A program made the translations under genes and the position numbers. A stretch of 64,000 nt of DNA, from positions 1 through 64,000 of the forward strand of contig NZ_JBDFMD010000001.1 of the NCBI RefSeq assembly GCF_047238105.1. The letters run 5' to 3'. The DNA comes from Paenibacillus_D sp047238105 (GTDB lineage Bacteria > Bacillota > Bacilli > Paenibacillales > Paenibacillaceae). This document shows, piece by piece, positions 33,379 to 42,519 of the stretch; the first letter of the stretch is position 1; every line of letters begins with the position of its first letter. The notes under the pieces are model-generated. The model was given only the letters and a program-made list of their open reading frames with translations, searched no databases and had not been told where the DNA came from.

Positions 33379-34701
33379 TCAGCTCAGATACTGTTCCATC
33401 ATATGTTTGAGCTCCTGGACCTGACTGTCCTTCACGGGATGACTGCCGTAACGCGCCTGCTCGTACAGCCTGGTGAGCGGCAGGTCCTCCCGGCTGCTGC
33501 GGCTGCGCCACCGCTCGATATCGGCGACCGTCTCCAGCGGCGTCAGATGCGGCTTGAGCTCGTAGCCTTCTTTGCGGGCCGACTGCAGCCAGCGGCGGTA
33601 CAGGAAGCGGACGCGTTCCTCGTTCGTCATGTCATCGGACCAGCGGGGCTTGCGGCGATTCCATGCCGACAGCCGGTCCCGCAGTCGTCCGCCGAGGCCC
33701 GGTCCGCTGTCCCTGGTCTGGATTAGACTCTCGACAGTGTCGACATAGCCCAGCTCTTCGCCTTGACGCTCTCCCCGATTGATCCATGCCGTCAGCGCTT
33801 GATACAAGCGGCGAAGCCAACCGGGCAGACGTTTACCGAGCGCGTAGCAGCCGTAAAGCACGAGGAGCCCGAGAAGCACATAGACCGCGATCATGGCCGC
33901 CTGCTCCAGCCATTGCATGAGGGCCGAAGGCTCGGACGGCTCCTCGCCCAGCATCGGCGGCTCGGGCATCTCGGGGGCCGTCGGCTGCTCTACCGGAGCG
34001 TCACCCTCTCGGGAGGGCAGCAGCTGCAGCAGCGCGACGATCCGGCCGCGCAGCCATTCGAAGGCCTCCTGAATCGTCCGCAGCATCGTGATCGCTACTG
34101 CTGCCAGCAGCAGGACTAGGACCAGCAACCGATTCAAGCCGCTGACCGAGCCAGGCACTGCGCTCTTGCGCTGACCGGAGAGTGTCTGCTGGCGGACCGC
34201 CTCCGCGTTGAGACAATACAGCGTAGCTGCGAGAGCCAACAGTCCGCATACGCCGATCAACCACAGATAGGCATGTAGCTCGGAGCGGAACACGGTCGCC
34301 ACAGATAGGATGAAATGCAGGATCATACCCGCGAACATCGCCGACATCGGGAAGCGCGCCTCCCACTCCTGCTCCGCGCCACGGGCTCCACGGATAAAAG
34401 CCAGGATAGCAAACAACAGGGAAACGGCTGCCAGCCAGCTGCTGCCGAACCAGATCACACTCCACGCCGCAGCGACAAGCAGAGCGATTGCAAGCAGCTT
34501 GTACACCTTATCCAGCTTCAGCCATACATAGGCGGCATGACCGGCGCCGAACAGCAGCGGCAGCCCGGCGCTCCACAGCCAGACTTGCGGCTGGGGCAGC
34601 AGGTAGACGGCGAACAGCAGGATCAACGGATAGAACAACAGCGTCTCGACAATGCCTTGCAGCGTCGTCAAGCCGGCTTTTGCGAGAACTCGCTCCTTCA
34701 T
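33379..34701 (-). CDS. membrane protein with C-terminal DUF4129
   Basis: A 440-aa protein with about six N-terminal helices, one more at ~265-290 and a cytoplasmic C-terminal DUF4129-like region (RVRFLYRRWL...LTPLETVADIE). The neighbours encode MoxR and DUF58 proteins; in this operon type the third gene usually encodes a transglutaminase-DUF4129 protein of ~700 aa. Here the transglutaminase core is absent. The first four bases overlap the DUF58 gene (ATGA). Its job is probably structural or regulatory in the envelope. Confidence 0.75.
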   Translation of the reverse strand: MKERVLAKAGLTTLQGIVETLLFYPLILLFAVYLLPQPQVWLWSAGLPLLFGAGHAAYVWLKLDKVYKLLAIALLVAAAWSVIWFGSSWLAAVSLLFAILAFIRGARGAEQEWEARFPMSAMFAGMILHFILSVATVFRSELHAYLWLIGVCGLLALAATLYCLNAEAVRQQTLSGQRKSAVPGSVSGLNRLLVLVLLLAAVAITMLRTIQEAFEWLRGRIVALLQLLPSREGDAPVEQPTAPEMPEPPMLGEEPSEPSALMQWLEQAAMIAVYVLLGLLVLYGCYALGKRLPGWLRRLYQALTAWINRGERQGEELGYVDTVESLIQTRDSGPGLGGRLRDRLSAWNRRKPRWSDDMTNEERVRFLYRRWLQSARKEGYELKPHLTPLETVADIERWRSRSSREDLPLTRLYEQARYGSHPVKDSQVQELKHMMEQYLS

Positions 34702-35858
34702 GCGCTTTCCCCTCCTCCGCTGCCGGCAGGTACGGCCGCTGCTGCATGGTCCGGCGTCTCGAACGAATCGTCTGCCGCCGGCAGCGCGGTCATATCCAGC
34801 ACCTCTACCCGGTGGCCGCCCCGCCGCAGCCGCTCGATGGCTGTCGTCATCTTGTCGCTGACGAAGGCGGAGAGCAGCAGATAATCATAGGTCCGCCCTG
34901 CCTGCACCGCTTCAGCCTCCAGCATGTCGCTAAACGGCGTACTCGGCTCAATGACCAGGCGGGCCATCAGCTCCTGTAGCGCATCCAATTGATCGGCGCC
35001 GCTGCGAGGCTCGCTCCGGACCGGCTCTCTTGGTCCTTCCTCCAGACGGGCGTTGATGCCGAAGCCGGTCTCGATGCCCTGGGCCAGCGCATACTGCGCC
35101 AAGCCTGCGGCATAACGGATCGCCAGCTCCACGCGCTCCGTCTCCCGGACCGTCCCCCACATTCGCTCATGATCTTCGATATTGATCAGGATCAGCAGCC
35201 GCTGATCCGCCGTAAAGTCGTGCTGATGGACCTGCAGCGCGCCTGCCCGGGCGGTCGCTTTCCAGTTGACATCCTTGAGCGAATCGCCGGAGCGGTATTC
35301 GCGGGCGCCTGCGATCATGAACGGATCGGCGGCGATCCAACGCTTCACTGTAATATCCCCCTGCCAGCTCTGGGACGGGATGCGCAGATCCTCGGCAGGC
35401 AGCGGCGCCGGATAGACGACGAGCTCCGAGTCGAACTGCAGCCGGCGGCTTGAGTTGAAGACGCCGAAGATATCTCCGCAGGTCAGAGAGACCGCATGGA
35501 TGCGGTAGACGCCCCGCTTCGTGCAGGTGACCTGATGCCGCCGCGTGACCTGCGTATAAGGGAGCAGGCTGAAGAAGCTTTTATGATTTTGGACAAATTG
35601 ACCATTGCTGATATCCAGATTGTACTGGGCCTGGAAGCGCATGCCGGCATGCAGCATCGATTCGATGCGCAGCCACGGCAGCGGCAGCGGCTTGCGATTG
35701 GCGATCCGCTCCACCATCTCGATCCGATCGCCCTGGTAGCATGCCGTTTCGCTAAACGTCCGCGTGTACGTCAGCCGCTTTTGCCCCAGCCGGTAGAAGA
35801 TCTGCCCTTGTACTAGGACGAGGGCGGCTACGATAAGAATCAGCCAGTGGATTTGCAC
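34698..35858 (-). CDS. DUF58 domain protein
   Basis: A 386-aa protein with one or two N-terminal hydrophobic segments and the DUF58 signature GDSLKDVNWKATAR, followed by a von Willebrand-like segment (LLILINIEDHER). DUF58 proteins are partners of MoxR ATPases; the molecular role is not established. The start is GTG at 35858. It lies 19 bp after moxR and overlaps the DUF4129 gene. Confidence 0.88.
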   Translation of the reverse strand: MQIHWLILIVAALVLVQGQIFYRLGQKRLTYTRTFSETACYQGDRIEMVERIANRKPLPLPWLRIESMLHAGMRFQAQYNLDISNGQFVQNHKSFFSLLPYTQVTRRHQVTCTKRGVYRIHAVSLTCGDIFGVFNSSRRLQFDSELVVYPAPLPAEDLRIPSQSWQGDITVKRWIAADPFMIAGAREYRSGDSLKDVNWKATARAGALQVHQHDFTADQRLLILINIEDHERMWGTVRETERVELAIRYAAGLAQYALAQGIETGFGINARLEEGPREPVRSEPRSGADQLDALQELMARLVIEPSTPFSDMLEAEAVQAGRTYDYLLLSAFVSDKMTTAIERLRRGGHRVEVLDMTALPAADDSFETPDHAAAAVPAGSGGGESA

Positions 35859-35877
35859 GTCGCATCACATCCCGTTC

Positions 35878-36831
35878 TCAAACTTGCTCTTCGGCGGGCA
35901 CCGGCACTTCGGAGAGCAGCGAATCGATCAGCTTCTCGGCCGCCCCCGGTCGGCTCCTCACAGAGGAGGCTGGTACGATCCGGTGCGCCAGCACCGGGAC
36001 GGCCATCGCCTTGACGTCGTCGGGCGAGACATAATCCCTTCCCTGCAGGATAGCATGCGCTTGCGCTGCCCGCAGCAAGGCTTGACTGCCCCGCGGACTG
36101 ACACCGACCGTCACATCGGCATGGCTGCGAGTCCGCTCGATCAGCTCCAGCAGATAACGCAGCAGGTCATCCCCGGCATAAACGCTGCTGTAGGCCGCCT
36201 GAGCCTGGATGAGCTCTTCCCTCGCAGCTACGGGCTGGATCGTTCCCAGCGGCTGCTCGGATTTGAAGCGTTTCAAGATATCCAACCCCTCTTCTGTCGT
36301 CGGGTAGCCCATTCTGACTTTGAACAGGAAGCGGTCCAGCTGCGCTTCCGGGAGCGGAAATGTCCCCTGATGCTCGACCGGATTCTGCGTAGCGATGACG
36401 AGAAATGGCTGCTCCAGTGCCCTAGTGACACCGTCTGCGCTCACCTGTCGCTCCTCCATACATTCCAGCAGGCTGGACTGCGTCCGCGGCGTCGCCCGGT
36501 TGATCTCATCCGCCAATAGCAGATGGGAGAATAGCGGACCCGGACGGAATTCGAACTCCGAGGTCTTCTGGTTATAAAATTGAATGCCGCTGAGGTCGGT
36601 CGGCAGCAGATCAGGTGTAAATTGAATGCGCTTAAATTCGCAGGCAAGCGATTTGGCCATCGCTTTGGCCAGCAAGGTTTTGCCTGTGCCCGGCACGTCC
36701 TCCAGCAGCACATGGCCCGAGGTGATCAGAGCGATCATCAGCTTGTCCACTACTTCATCCTTGCCGATGATGACTCTTCCGACATTCGTCCGGATCCGGT
36801 CCGCCAGATCGCGGATTGCTGCAAGCTCCAT
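35878..36831 (-). CDS. MoxR-family AAA+ ATPase
   Basis: A 317-aa ATPase with Walker A GTGKTLLA, Walker B LLLADEINR and the MoxR sensor region ATQNPVEHQGT. MoxR proteins act as chaperones that help assemble or activate partner complexes, often DUF58/VWA proteins such as the one encoded next. AGAGGAG eight bases before the ATG at 36831 sets the start; a GTG at 36840 is in frame. Confidence 0.92.
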   Translation of the reverse strand: MELAAIRDLADRIRTNVGRVIIGKDEVVDKLMIALITSGHVLLEDVPGTGKTLLAKAMAKSLACEFKRIQFTPDLLPTDLSGIQFYNQKTSEFEFRPGPLFSHLLLADEINRATPRTQSSLLECMEERQVSADGVTRALEQPFLVIATQNPVEHQGTFPLPEAQLDRFLFKVRMGYPTTEEGLDILKRFKSEQPLGTIQPVAAREELIQAQAAYSSVYAGDDLLRYLLELIERTRSHADVTVGVSPRGSQALLRAAQAHAILQGRDYVSPDDVKAMAVPVLAHRIVPASSVRSRPGAAEKLIDSLLSEVPVPAEEQV

Positions 36832-36909
36832 CGTATCCACTCCTCTGTCTTTACATAGTCCGCCCTATTATACCTTACCTTTCCTGATGATGGAAAGCGG
36901 ACTGCTGGT

Positions 36910-36937
36910 GATAATCATAATAATAATTATGTCAACT
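36910..36937 (+). repeat. weak dif-like 28-bp sequence D
   Basis: Left arm GATAATCATAA, centre TAATAA, right arm TTATGTCAACT. The right arm differs from sites A and B at one base; the arms agree as an inverted repeat at 6 of 11. It lies in the gap upstream of moxR. It could be chance in AT-rich DNA. Confidence 0.3.
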
Positions 36938-36964
36938 CATTACCGTGTTTCTTCTTTACCATAA

Positions 36965-37005
36965 AAACAGACCCGTCCGGCAGTAGCCTGACAGGTCTGT
37001 TTCTC
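36965..37005. terminator. bidirectional terminator
   Basis: AAACAGACC (36965-36973) pairs with GGTCTGTTT (36994-37002), with T-rich sequence after it on the plus strand and A-rich before. It lies just beyond the stop of the minus-strand 182-aa gene. Confidence 0.65.
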
Positions 37006-37021
37006 TTATTAATTCACGTCA

Positions 37022-37570
37022 TTAATTATTCGCCGGGTTAAACGATTCATGTTCGATGATGAGGCCCTCCCAGCGGATATTCCACCGCACAGGCAGCGAC
37101 GACAGCTTCACATATACCTTGTGGTGCATCTGGAAGAGATCCGCTTCCGGCATATAACTCTCAGCGCAGTCCAGGACGAGCGGTTCCTCTCCGGGAAATT
37201 GAAACGTATACTGATAATTAACATGCTCTTTGACATAAGCTTTGAACAAGTCGACCCGGATGTAAGCTTCATCCTTGAGCTGCAGCAGCTTGTACTCGGG
37301 CGCTTCGCTCGGCCGCAGCTGCAGAGACTCGGACGCTACCAGATAGCTGCTTGCCTTGCTCTCCAGCATTTGAACCGTCTGGCGGCTCATCGGAATACCA
37401 AGCAAGTGATCTCTGATGTGTTCGACATGGGTGAGAATGCGGGATAGCGCGATCAGCGCCATCCCGCCGACTAAGCCGGGCAGGAGCGCTGGATATACAC
37501 CCGAGAGCGTCAACACAGTCGTAACGATTAAGATCAGATAACCTATGATACTCAATAGGCTTGCCAGCAT
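37022..37570 (-). CDS. uncharacterised membrane protein, 182 aa
   Basis: Two N-terminal transmembrane helices (about 5-25 and 28-45) are followed by a cytoplasmic domain of ~130 residues without a known motif. It is the last of three small minus-strand genes (38113-38643, 37609-38073, this one) with gaps of about 40 bp. GAGGGGGA precedes the ATG. I do not recognise the family. Confidence 0.65.
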   Translation of the reverse strand: MLASLLSIIGYLILIVTTVLTLSGVYPALLPGLVGGMALIALSRILTHVEHIRDHLLGIPMSRQTVQMLESKASSYLVASESLQLRPSEAPEYKLLQLKDEAYIRVDLFKAYVKEHVNYQYTFQFPGEEPLVLDCAESYMPEADLFQMHHKVYVKLSSLPVRWNIRWEGLIIEHESFNPANN

Positions 37571-37608
37571 CCCAGTTCCCCCTCACTCTATGCGGCCCGC
37601 AACCTTCG

Positions 37609-38073
37609 TTACCCCCTGCGGTCAAAATCGCGCGCGCATGCATGCAGCAGCAGGCAGAACGTCCGATTCTGGGTAATCCTCATCGAAGACAGATCGTAAC
37701 GGTGCCGGATCGGTTCATACGTGACGCATACCCGGTGACGCATCCGCCGGATCACCGCCCGGATAAAGGATTCAGCCTTCGTGCTGTACGGGATCGTCAC
37801 ATAGGCGTACAAAGAATGATCATGCGGCTCGTCGGCGCAACTGACGCCTGCGCATGAGAATTCGGTGTCGATGCCCTTGTCGTTCAGCAGACGCAGCGCC
37901 GGATAGAGCTCCCAATCGACCCATTCCTCTCCCAGCTGGACGATCCGCTTGCCCCGTTTCCGCTCCTTGGGCGCCTGCATCCAGTCTTGCAGCTCCTGGA
38001 GCCGTCGTGTCCATAAATGCTCTTGGTGCGGGGTAAGCAGGATCTCGCCCCGTTCATTCGCCGAACTCGTCAT
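37609..38073 (-). CDS. uncharacterised protein, 154 aa
   Basis: A soluble protein. The segment LLNDKGIDTEFSCAGVS resembles the T-x-FSCSG pattern seen in several small Firmicute proteins with a TYW3-like core, but the match is short. Cysteines at FSCAG, VSC, VCV and FCLLLHAC could bind metal. AGGGGGAG precedes the ATG. Function is unknown. Confidence 0.65.
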   Translation of the reverse strand: MTSSANERGEILLTPHQEHLWTRRLQELQDWMQAPKERKRGKRIVQLGEEWVDWELYPALRLLNDKGIDTEFSCAGVSCADEPHDHSLYAYVTIPYSTKAESFIRAVIRRMRHRVCVTYEPIRHRYDLSSMRITQNRTFCLLLHACARDFDRRG

Positions 38074-38112
38074 GCTTCTCCCCCTAACTTTATCTATGTT
38101 GCGGGAAGACAG

Positions 38113-38643
38113 CTAATCACGAGACACTTCCCAGTCGACCTCAGTGACGCCTTCTTCCACGGCAAAGTCAAAATCCTCGATATCGTAAATCTGCACAGGT
38201 ACCGCCGCTTCGATGATCCGATCCTGCAGATCGATCTGATCGGAGAGCATCGGGATCTCCATTCGGGCGGCAGTCAGGATCTGCTCTGTCTCGATCGGAT
38301 CGAACAGCTCCCCGTATTGTTCATTGTCTACCGCCAAGACGACTGTAAAGGAGATCATCTCGCTTAAGAGCAGCGGCGGACTCTCGCGCCATGGCATCTG
38401 CAGGGCGCGTTCGATTTTTTTGCGGTTGAGCGGATCCTGGAAGAAGGCGATCAGTTCGCCGATCTTTACCTTGACATGCTTGTCCTCGATGGGATCCTCC
38501 ATGACCTGCTCCGGGCTCTCGTGCATATCGTAGAGCTCCATGATCGAGGAGTACGGCACCACATAGTCAACCGGACGCACCGGCACCAGCAGATGTCCGT
38601 ATGTCGCAATCATCACCGCTTCTATGACAAAGCGCCGTCGCAT
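38113..38643 (-). CDS. uncharacterised protein, 176 aa
   Basis: An acidic soluble protein with the opening MRRRFVIEAVMIATYG and no motif I can assign. AGGGGGA at 6-base spacing marks the start at 38643; the frame upstream to 38718 lacks a ribosome site. Its first-gene position suggests cotranscription with the two small genes downstream. Confidence 0.65.
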   Translation of the reverse strand: MRRRFVIEAVMIATYGHLLVPVRPVDYVVPYSSIMELYDMHESPEQVMEDPIEDKHVKVKIGELIAFFQDPLNRKKIERALQMPWRESPPLLLSEMISFTVVLAVDNEQYGELFDPIETEQILTAARMEIPMLSDQIDLQDRIIEAAVPVQIYDIEDFDFAVEEGVTEVDWEVSRD

Positions 38644-38800
38644 CCCAATTCCCCCTGTCTGTTGGTATATCAGATCATGACCAATAGCGGCCAGCCTCAT
38701 AAAATCATTACCAATCATTATACATGAATCGTTTACTCAAAGATACTTTAATCCTAAGTAAAATAAGACCTGCTCCAATCTCGTCTTCTGCGGATGACAA

Positions 38801-38829
38801 TTGCTTGGCGGGTGCGGATTGGATACAAT
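38801..38829 (+). promoter_or_regulatory. ypdA promoter
   Basis: TTGCTT (38801-38806) and TACAAT (38824-38829) are spaced by exactly 17 bp, 32 bp before the ypdA ATG. A housekeeping sigma-A-type promoter. Confidence 0.6.
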
Positions 38830-38861
38830 GGAAGCAATCGTTTTTATATCAGGAGGCATGC

Positions 38862-39842
38862 ATGCAACAGGAACAAGTCATCATTATCGGTGCGGGTCCC
38901 TGCGGTCTGGCTGCAGCGCTGGAGCTGCAGGAGATCGGCCTGGAGCCGCTCATCATCGAGAAGCGCAACGTCGTCCATTCGATTTCCCAATACCCTGTCT
39001 ACATGCAGTTCTTCAGCTCGCCGGAGCTGCTGGAGATCGGCGGCGTTCCGTTCACCACCGCCCAGGACAAACCTTCTCGCCTGGAAGCGCTGAATTACTA
39101 CCGTACGATCGCATTAAGGCGCAATGTACGGATCCGTCCCTATGAGACCGTGCTTGGCATCACGCCCGCAGACGGCGGCTTCGAGCTGGCCACGGTGAAC
39201 CGGTTCGGTGAACCGTCTACCTTCCGGACCGGGAGTGTCGTGGTTGCCACCGGCTATTTTGACCAGCCCAATATGCTGGGCATTCCTGGTGAAGAGCTGG
39301 AGAAGGTCAGCCACTTTTTCCGCGAAGCCCATCCTTATACCGGCATGGAGGTAGTGATCATCGGCGGCAGCAACTCGGCGATTGATGCTGCGCTGGAGCT
39401 GGAGCGGGTCGGTGCTCACGTCACTGTCGTCTATCGCGGTGAAGGCTACTCGCCGAGCATCAAGCCTTGGGTGCTGCCGACGTTCGAGAGCATGGTGGCC
39501 AAAGGCCGCATCGCCTTTCGCTTCGCTTCCAGGGTAGTGGCGATCACCGAGCGGGAAGTCATCGTCGAGGACGGGAGCGGCAGCCGCTCGGCGCTGCCCA
39601 ACGACTTCGTGCTGGCACTGACCGGCTTCCACCCGGACCGTGAATTCCTAACTCATGCCGGCGTAGCTATCGAACCTGAGGGTTATCCCTTCTTCCACGA
39701 GGAGACGATGGAGACCAATGTGCCGGGCATCTATCTGGCAGGCGTCGTCGCTTCGCGTCACGAAGCCAACGAGATCTTCATCGAGACCGGACGGTTCCAC
39801 GGCCGCAAGATCGCGGCTCATCTTGCGGCCCGGCGCGCATGA
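38862..39842 (+). CDS. ypdA: YpdA bacillithiol disulfide reductase
   Basis: A 326-aa flavoprotein with FAD motif GAGPCG, the YpdA hallmark region SISQYPVYMQFFSSPELLEI, and an NADPH motif GGSNSA. Unlike TrxB it has no CxxC. YpdA (Bdr) reduces oxidised bacillithiol with NADPH and so maintains the low-molecular-weight thiol pool of Bacillales. The start at 38862 follows AGGAGG; an upstream ATG at 38724 is in frame but lies before the promoter. Confidence 0.92.
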   Translation: MQQEQVIIIGAGPCGLAAALELQEIGLEPLIIEKRNVVHSISQYPVYMQFFSSPELLEIGGVPFTTAQDKPSRLEALNYYRTIALRRNVRIRPYETVLGITPADGGFELATVNRFGEPSTFRTGSVVVATGYFDQPNMLGIPGEELEKVSHFFREAHPYTGMEVVIIGGSNSAIDAALELERVGAHVTVVYRGEGYSPSIKPWVLPTFESMVAKGRIAFRFASRVVAITEREVIVEDGSGSRSALPNDFVLALTGFHPDREFLTHAGVAIEPEGYPFFHEETMETNVPGIYLAGVVASRHEANEIFIETGRFHGRKIAAHLAARRA

Positions 39843-39911
39843 GCGGTTCCAATTCAACTATCAGAAACGGTATGATTCTCTTATTCGATTAGCTCGTATT
39901 TCACCGGATTC

Positions 39912-40912
39912 CTAATCCAATAACCCCAGCAGGCGCTCCTCGCAGCGGTCGACCCACGTACAGACCTCGGCCGCCCTGGCGATCTGCCCGCTCCAGACGC
40001 CGGCTTCGTCGAGCCCTTCGTCATATCTGTGGGCAAAATGCAGCCATACGTCCAGCATGCGCAGCTTGATGAGCGCCGGCAGCATGGCCCGCTCCTCGGG
40101 AAGCAGCTCGACTTCCTTGCGATAGCCGCCGATAAAACGCTCCATCTGGAGCAGCGACTGCTCGCCGTCAGCGCCGACAAACTCGGCCAATACCACTGCC
40201 AGCTCCATGGCCCGCAGATCTTGCGTGCAGTATTCAAAATCGAGGATGGCGATGACGTCATCGCCGGCGGCTAGCGCGTTGTTGAACACCAGGTCGCCGT
40301 GAATCCACTGCATCGGCAAACTGGCCATCTCGCCGGTCAACGCCGATATCGCCAGGCGTTCGCGCTGCAGCCGTTCCACTAGCGGCTGCTTGGCCACCAA
40401 TTGCTCGTCCTGCTGGAGCAGTGCGTGCAGACGTTTGTCATCCAACTGCCGATACTCGTCCTCCAGCCGGTAATAGGGCTGATAGATCGGCTGCAGCGGC
40501 ACTCGATCTCCGCCAGCGACTGGGTGATCAGCCCCGTGGCGTGACCAAGACCGGCCACATGCTGCGGATGAGCAGATGAGGCGCGCTCGCCCGGGATGTA
40601 ATGATACAGCGCCGCCAGCTTGTCCGCCGGGCCGACCGTTACCGTACCGCCATCGCGGTTGCGAACCGGCACCGGCACCAGAATACCCTCAGGCGGCTTC
40701 TGGGCCAGCGCGCCCAGGATCGCATGCTCGAGCAGCACTTTGTGGCTGTCCTTGTGATTGTCATAGATCCTCAGGACGAAGCGGGCGCTGCCGCAGGTAA
40801 TCATCCGGGTCGTATTATTCATACCGCTCTCGGCGATGTGTGCCTGCCATGGTCCGTTCCAGTCGTACTGCTCCAGGAATGCGGGCAGGGCAGGTTCTGT
40901 TTTGCTTGGCAA
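39912..40912 (-). pseudogene. aminoglycoside phosphotransferase-like (APH/ChoK) protein, frameshifted
   Basis: Two overlapping minus-strand frames make one protein. The first (40912 down to about 40505) holds the N-terminal lobe (ITCGSARFVLRIYDN, ILVPVPV). The second (from about 40502 to 39912) holds the Brenner motif HGDLVFNNAL and the metal site ILDFEY. The join reads SLAEIE then VPLQPIY; one missing G near 40500 explains the shift. The family includes homoserine kinase-like, choline and aminoglycoside kinases. The substrate is unknown. Real decay and sequencing error are both possible. Confidence 0.75.
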
Positions 40913-40950
40913 GCGAGGCTTCCTCCTATCGTGTCGCCTATAATTGTGTC

Positions 40951-41697
40951 TTAAGGTTCATAGATCATTTTGCGCGTCATCCCGCCATCCACGACCAGAT
41001 TGACGCCCGTGACGAAGTCATTGCCCGGATCGGTGAGATACAGGCAAGCGCGGGCGATATCCGCAGGGTGACCGACGCGTCCTGACAGATGCTGGCTGTG
41101 ATCCTGCTCCCGCAGCTGCGAGCGGTCGCCTGTCTCGATCCAGCCGGGGCTGATGCAGTTAACGGTGATCCTGTAAGGCGACAACGAGGCCGCCAGCGCG
41201 TGCGTCAGCGCCGTCAGCCCGCCTTTAGAGGCCGCGTAGGCTTCGGTATCCGGCTCGGACATGAGCGCCCGAGTCGAGGCGATATTTACGATGCTGCCGC
41301 CTTCGCCGCGGCTGCGCATGACACCTGCCGCTTCCTTGGCGCACAGGAACGCGCCTCTCAGGTTGGTCTGGACCACCCGGTCCCACTCCTGCCAGGTCAA
41401 CTCGAAGAGCGGCTTCGTGATGCCGAAGCCGGCGTTGTTGATCAGCACGTCGACATGAGGCGACCAATCCAGTGCTTGCCTGGCCAACTCCGTGATCTGC
41501 TCGGGGTCGCTTAGGTCAGCCGGGACTGCCAGAACCCGCTCGCTCCCCCACCTCAATGCCAGTTGGCCTGTCCATGCTGTCAATCCTTCATGATCCAGAT
41601 CGGTCAGGACGGCCCGGTATCCGGCATCCAGGTATGCCTCGCCAAGCTTACGGCCGATGCCGCCCGCAGCTCCCGTAATCCACACTGTTCTATCCAT
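40951..41697 (-). CDS. short-chain dehydrogenase/reductase
   Basis: A 248-aa classical SDR: TGAAGGIG cofactor motif, NNAG, catalytic Ser in IASTRA, YAASK (Tyr and Lys), and SPGWIET after it. The sequence ends with VDGGMT, typical of 3-oxoacyl-ACP reductase-like or glucose dehydrogenase-like enzymes. The start at 41697 follows AAAGGAGAG and lies two bases after the MOSC stop, so the pair is coupled. The substrate is unknown. Confidence 0.85.
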   Translation of the reverse strand: MDRTVWITGAAGGIGRKLGEAYLDAGYRAVLTDLDHEGLTAWTGQLALRWGSERVLAVPADLSDPEQITELARQALDWSPHVDVLINNAGFGITKPLFELTWQEWDRVVQTNLRGAFLCAKEAAGVMRSRGEGGSIVNIASTRALMSEPDTEAYAASKGGLTALTHALAASLSPYRITVNCISPGWIETGDRSQLREQDHSQHLSGRVGHPADIARACLYLTDPGNDFVTGVNLVVDGGMTRKMIYEP

Positions 41698-41699
41698 CC

Positions 41700-42383
41700 C
41701 TATCTCTCCTTTTCCTGTCCCGGCGCCTTGGCCAGCCGCTTGAGCGCCATCTCCCGCCAGCTCTCTGCGAGCGCATCGATCGCCAGCAAGCGCCGTGCCC
41801 CATCCCAATCCTCCCGTTCGATCATCATAATCCGCAGCGCTTCAGCGACAGTGACACCCGCAGGATCGCGGCGTTCGAAGACGACAGCATCCCCCGCTTC
41901 GACCTCGCCTTCGGTCAGCACACGAAGGTAGAACCCGCTGTATCCCGTCTGCAGCACCTGCGCCGGCAGCTGCGGTTGCTCATGCCTCAGTCCCAGCTTG
42001 AAGCAGGGCACTCTCGGCTGTGTTACCTGCACCAGCGGCCCAGCGGCGCTGCCGATCCGCAGCACATCCCCGATACAGATCATCGTCTCATCGCCGCCGT
42101 CGATCGTCAGATTCTCGCCGAATGGACTGTCGCCCAGCGGCTTGTCCAGCCAGTGCCGCCAATACGGATAATGCTTGCTGAAATAGACGCAGACCGCTTT
42201 ATCGGCGCCGCCGTGGTTCACCAGGTCCGCCTGGCCATCACCAGGCAGCCCCAGCTTCCCTACCCGGCGCGGCCCTGCGACCTTTCGTTTCACGATGGCC
42301 GTCGCCACAGCCTTGCTCCCATGCTTCATCTGCCCAGGTTCGCCAACCTGTACCGCATGGATTAACCCAAGAGTCTCCGACAT
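41700..42383 (-). CDS. MOSC domain protein (YiiM-like)
   Basis: A 227-aa protein with a MOSC fold (GDGQADLVNHGG, SPFGENLTI and the conserved Cys in RVPCFKLG) and a C-terminal three-helix 3-alpha domain (GVTVAEALRIM). MOSC proteins such as YiiM reduce N-hydroxylated compounds with molybdenum cofactor. The start at 42383 follows GGAGG; the SDR gene follows at once. Confidence 0.85.
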   Translation of the reverse strand: MSETLGLIHAVQVGEPGQMKHGSKAVATAIVKRKVAGPRRVGKLGLPGDGQADLVNHGGADKAVCVYFSKHYPYWRHWLDKPLGDSPFGENLTIDGGDETMICIGDVLRIGSAAGPLVQVTQPRVPCFKLGLRHEQPQLPAQVLQTGYSGFYLRVLTEGEVEAGDAVVFERRDPAGVTVAEALRIMMIEREDWDGARRLLAIDALAESWREMALKRLAKAPGQEKER

Positions 42384-42482
42384 CGTCCTGCCTCCGTTCC
42401 GTCTCAACTGTCATTCAACTTCCTATGTAACACGCAGCCCGAACGGCTGATGTGTCTTGTAGTTGTATTATAAGACTGTCTG

Positions 42483-42519
42483 CTGCCTGCAAGCAAACAG
42501 GCAGCCCTAAAGCTGCCTG
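42483..42519 (-). terminator. terminator at permease gene end
   Basis: CAGGCAGC (42498-42505) and GCTGCCTG (42512-42519) form an 8-bp stem that spans the stop codon; a second CTGCCTG copy at 42484-42490 allows an alternative fold. TTTGCTT follows on the minus strand. Confidence 0.5.
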
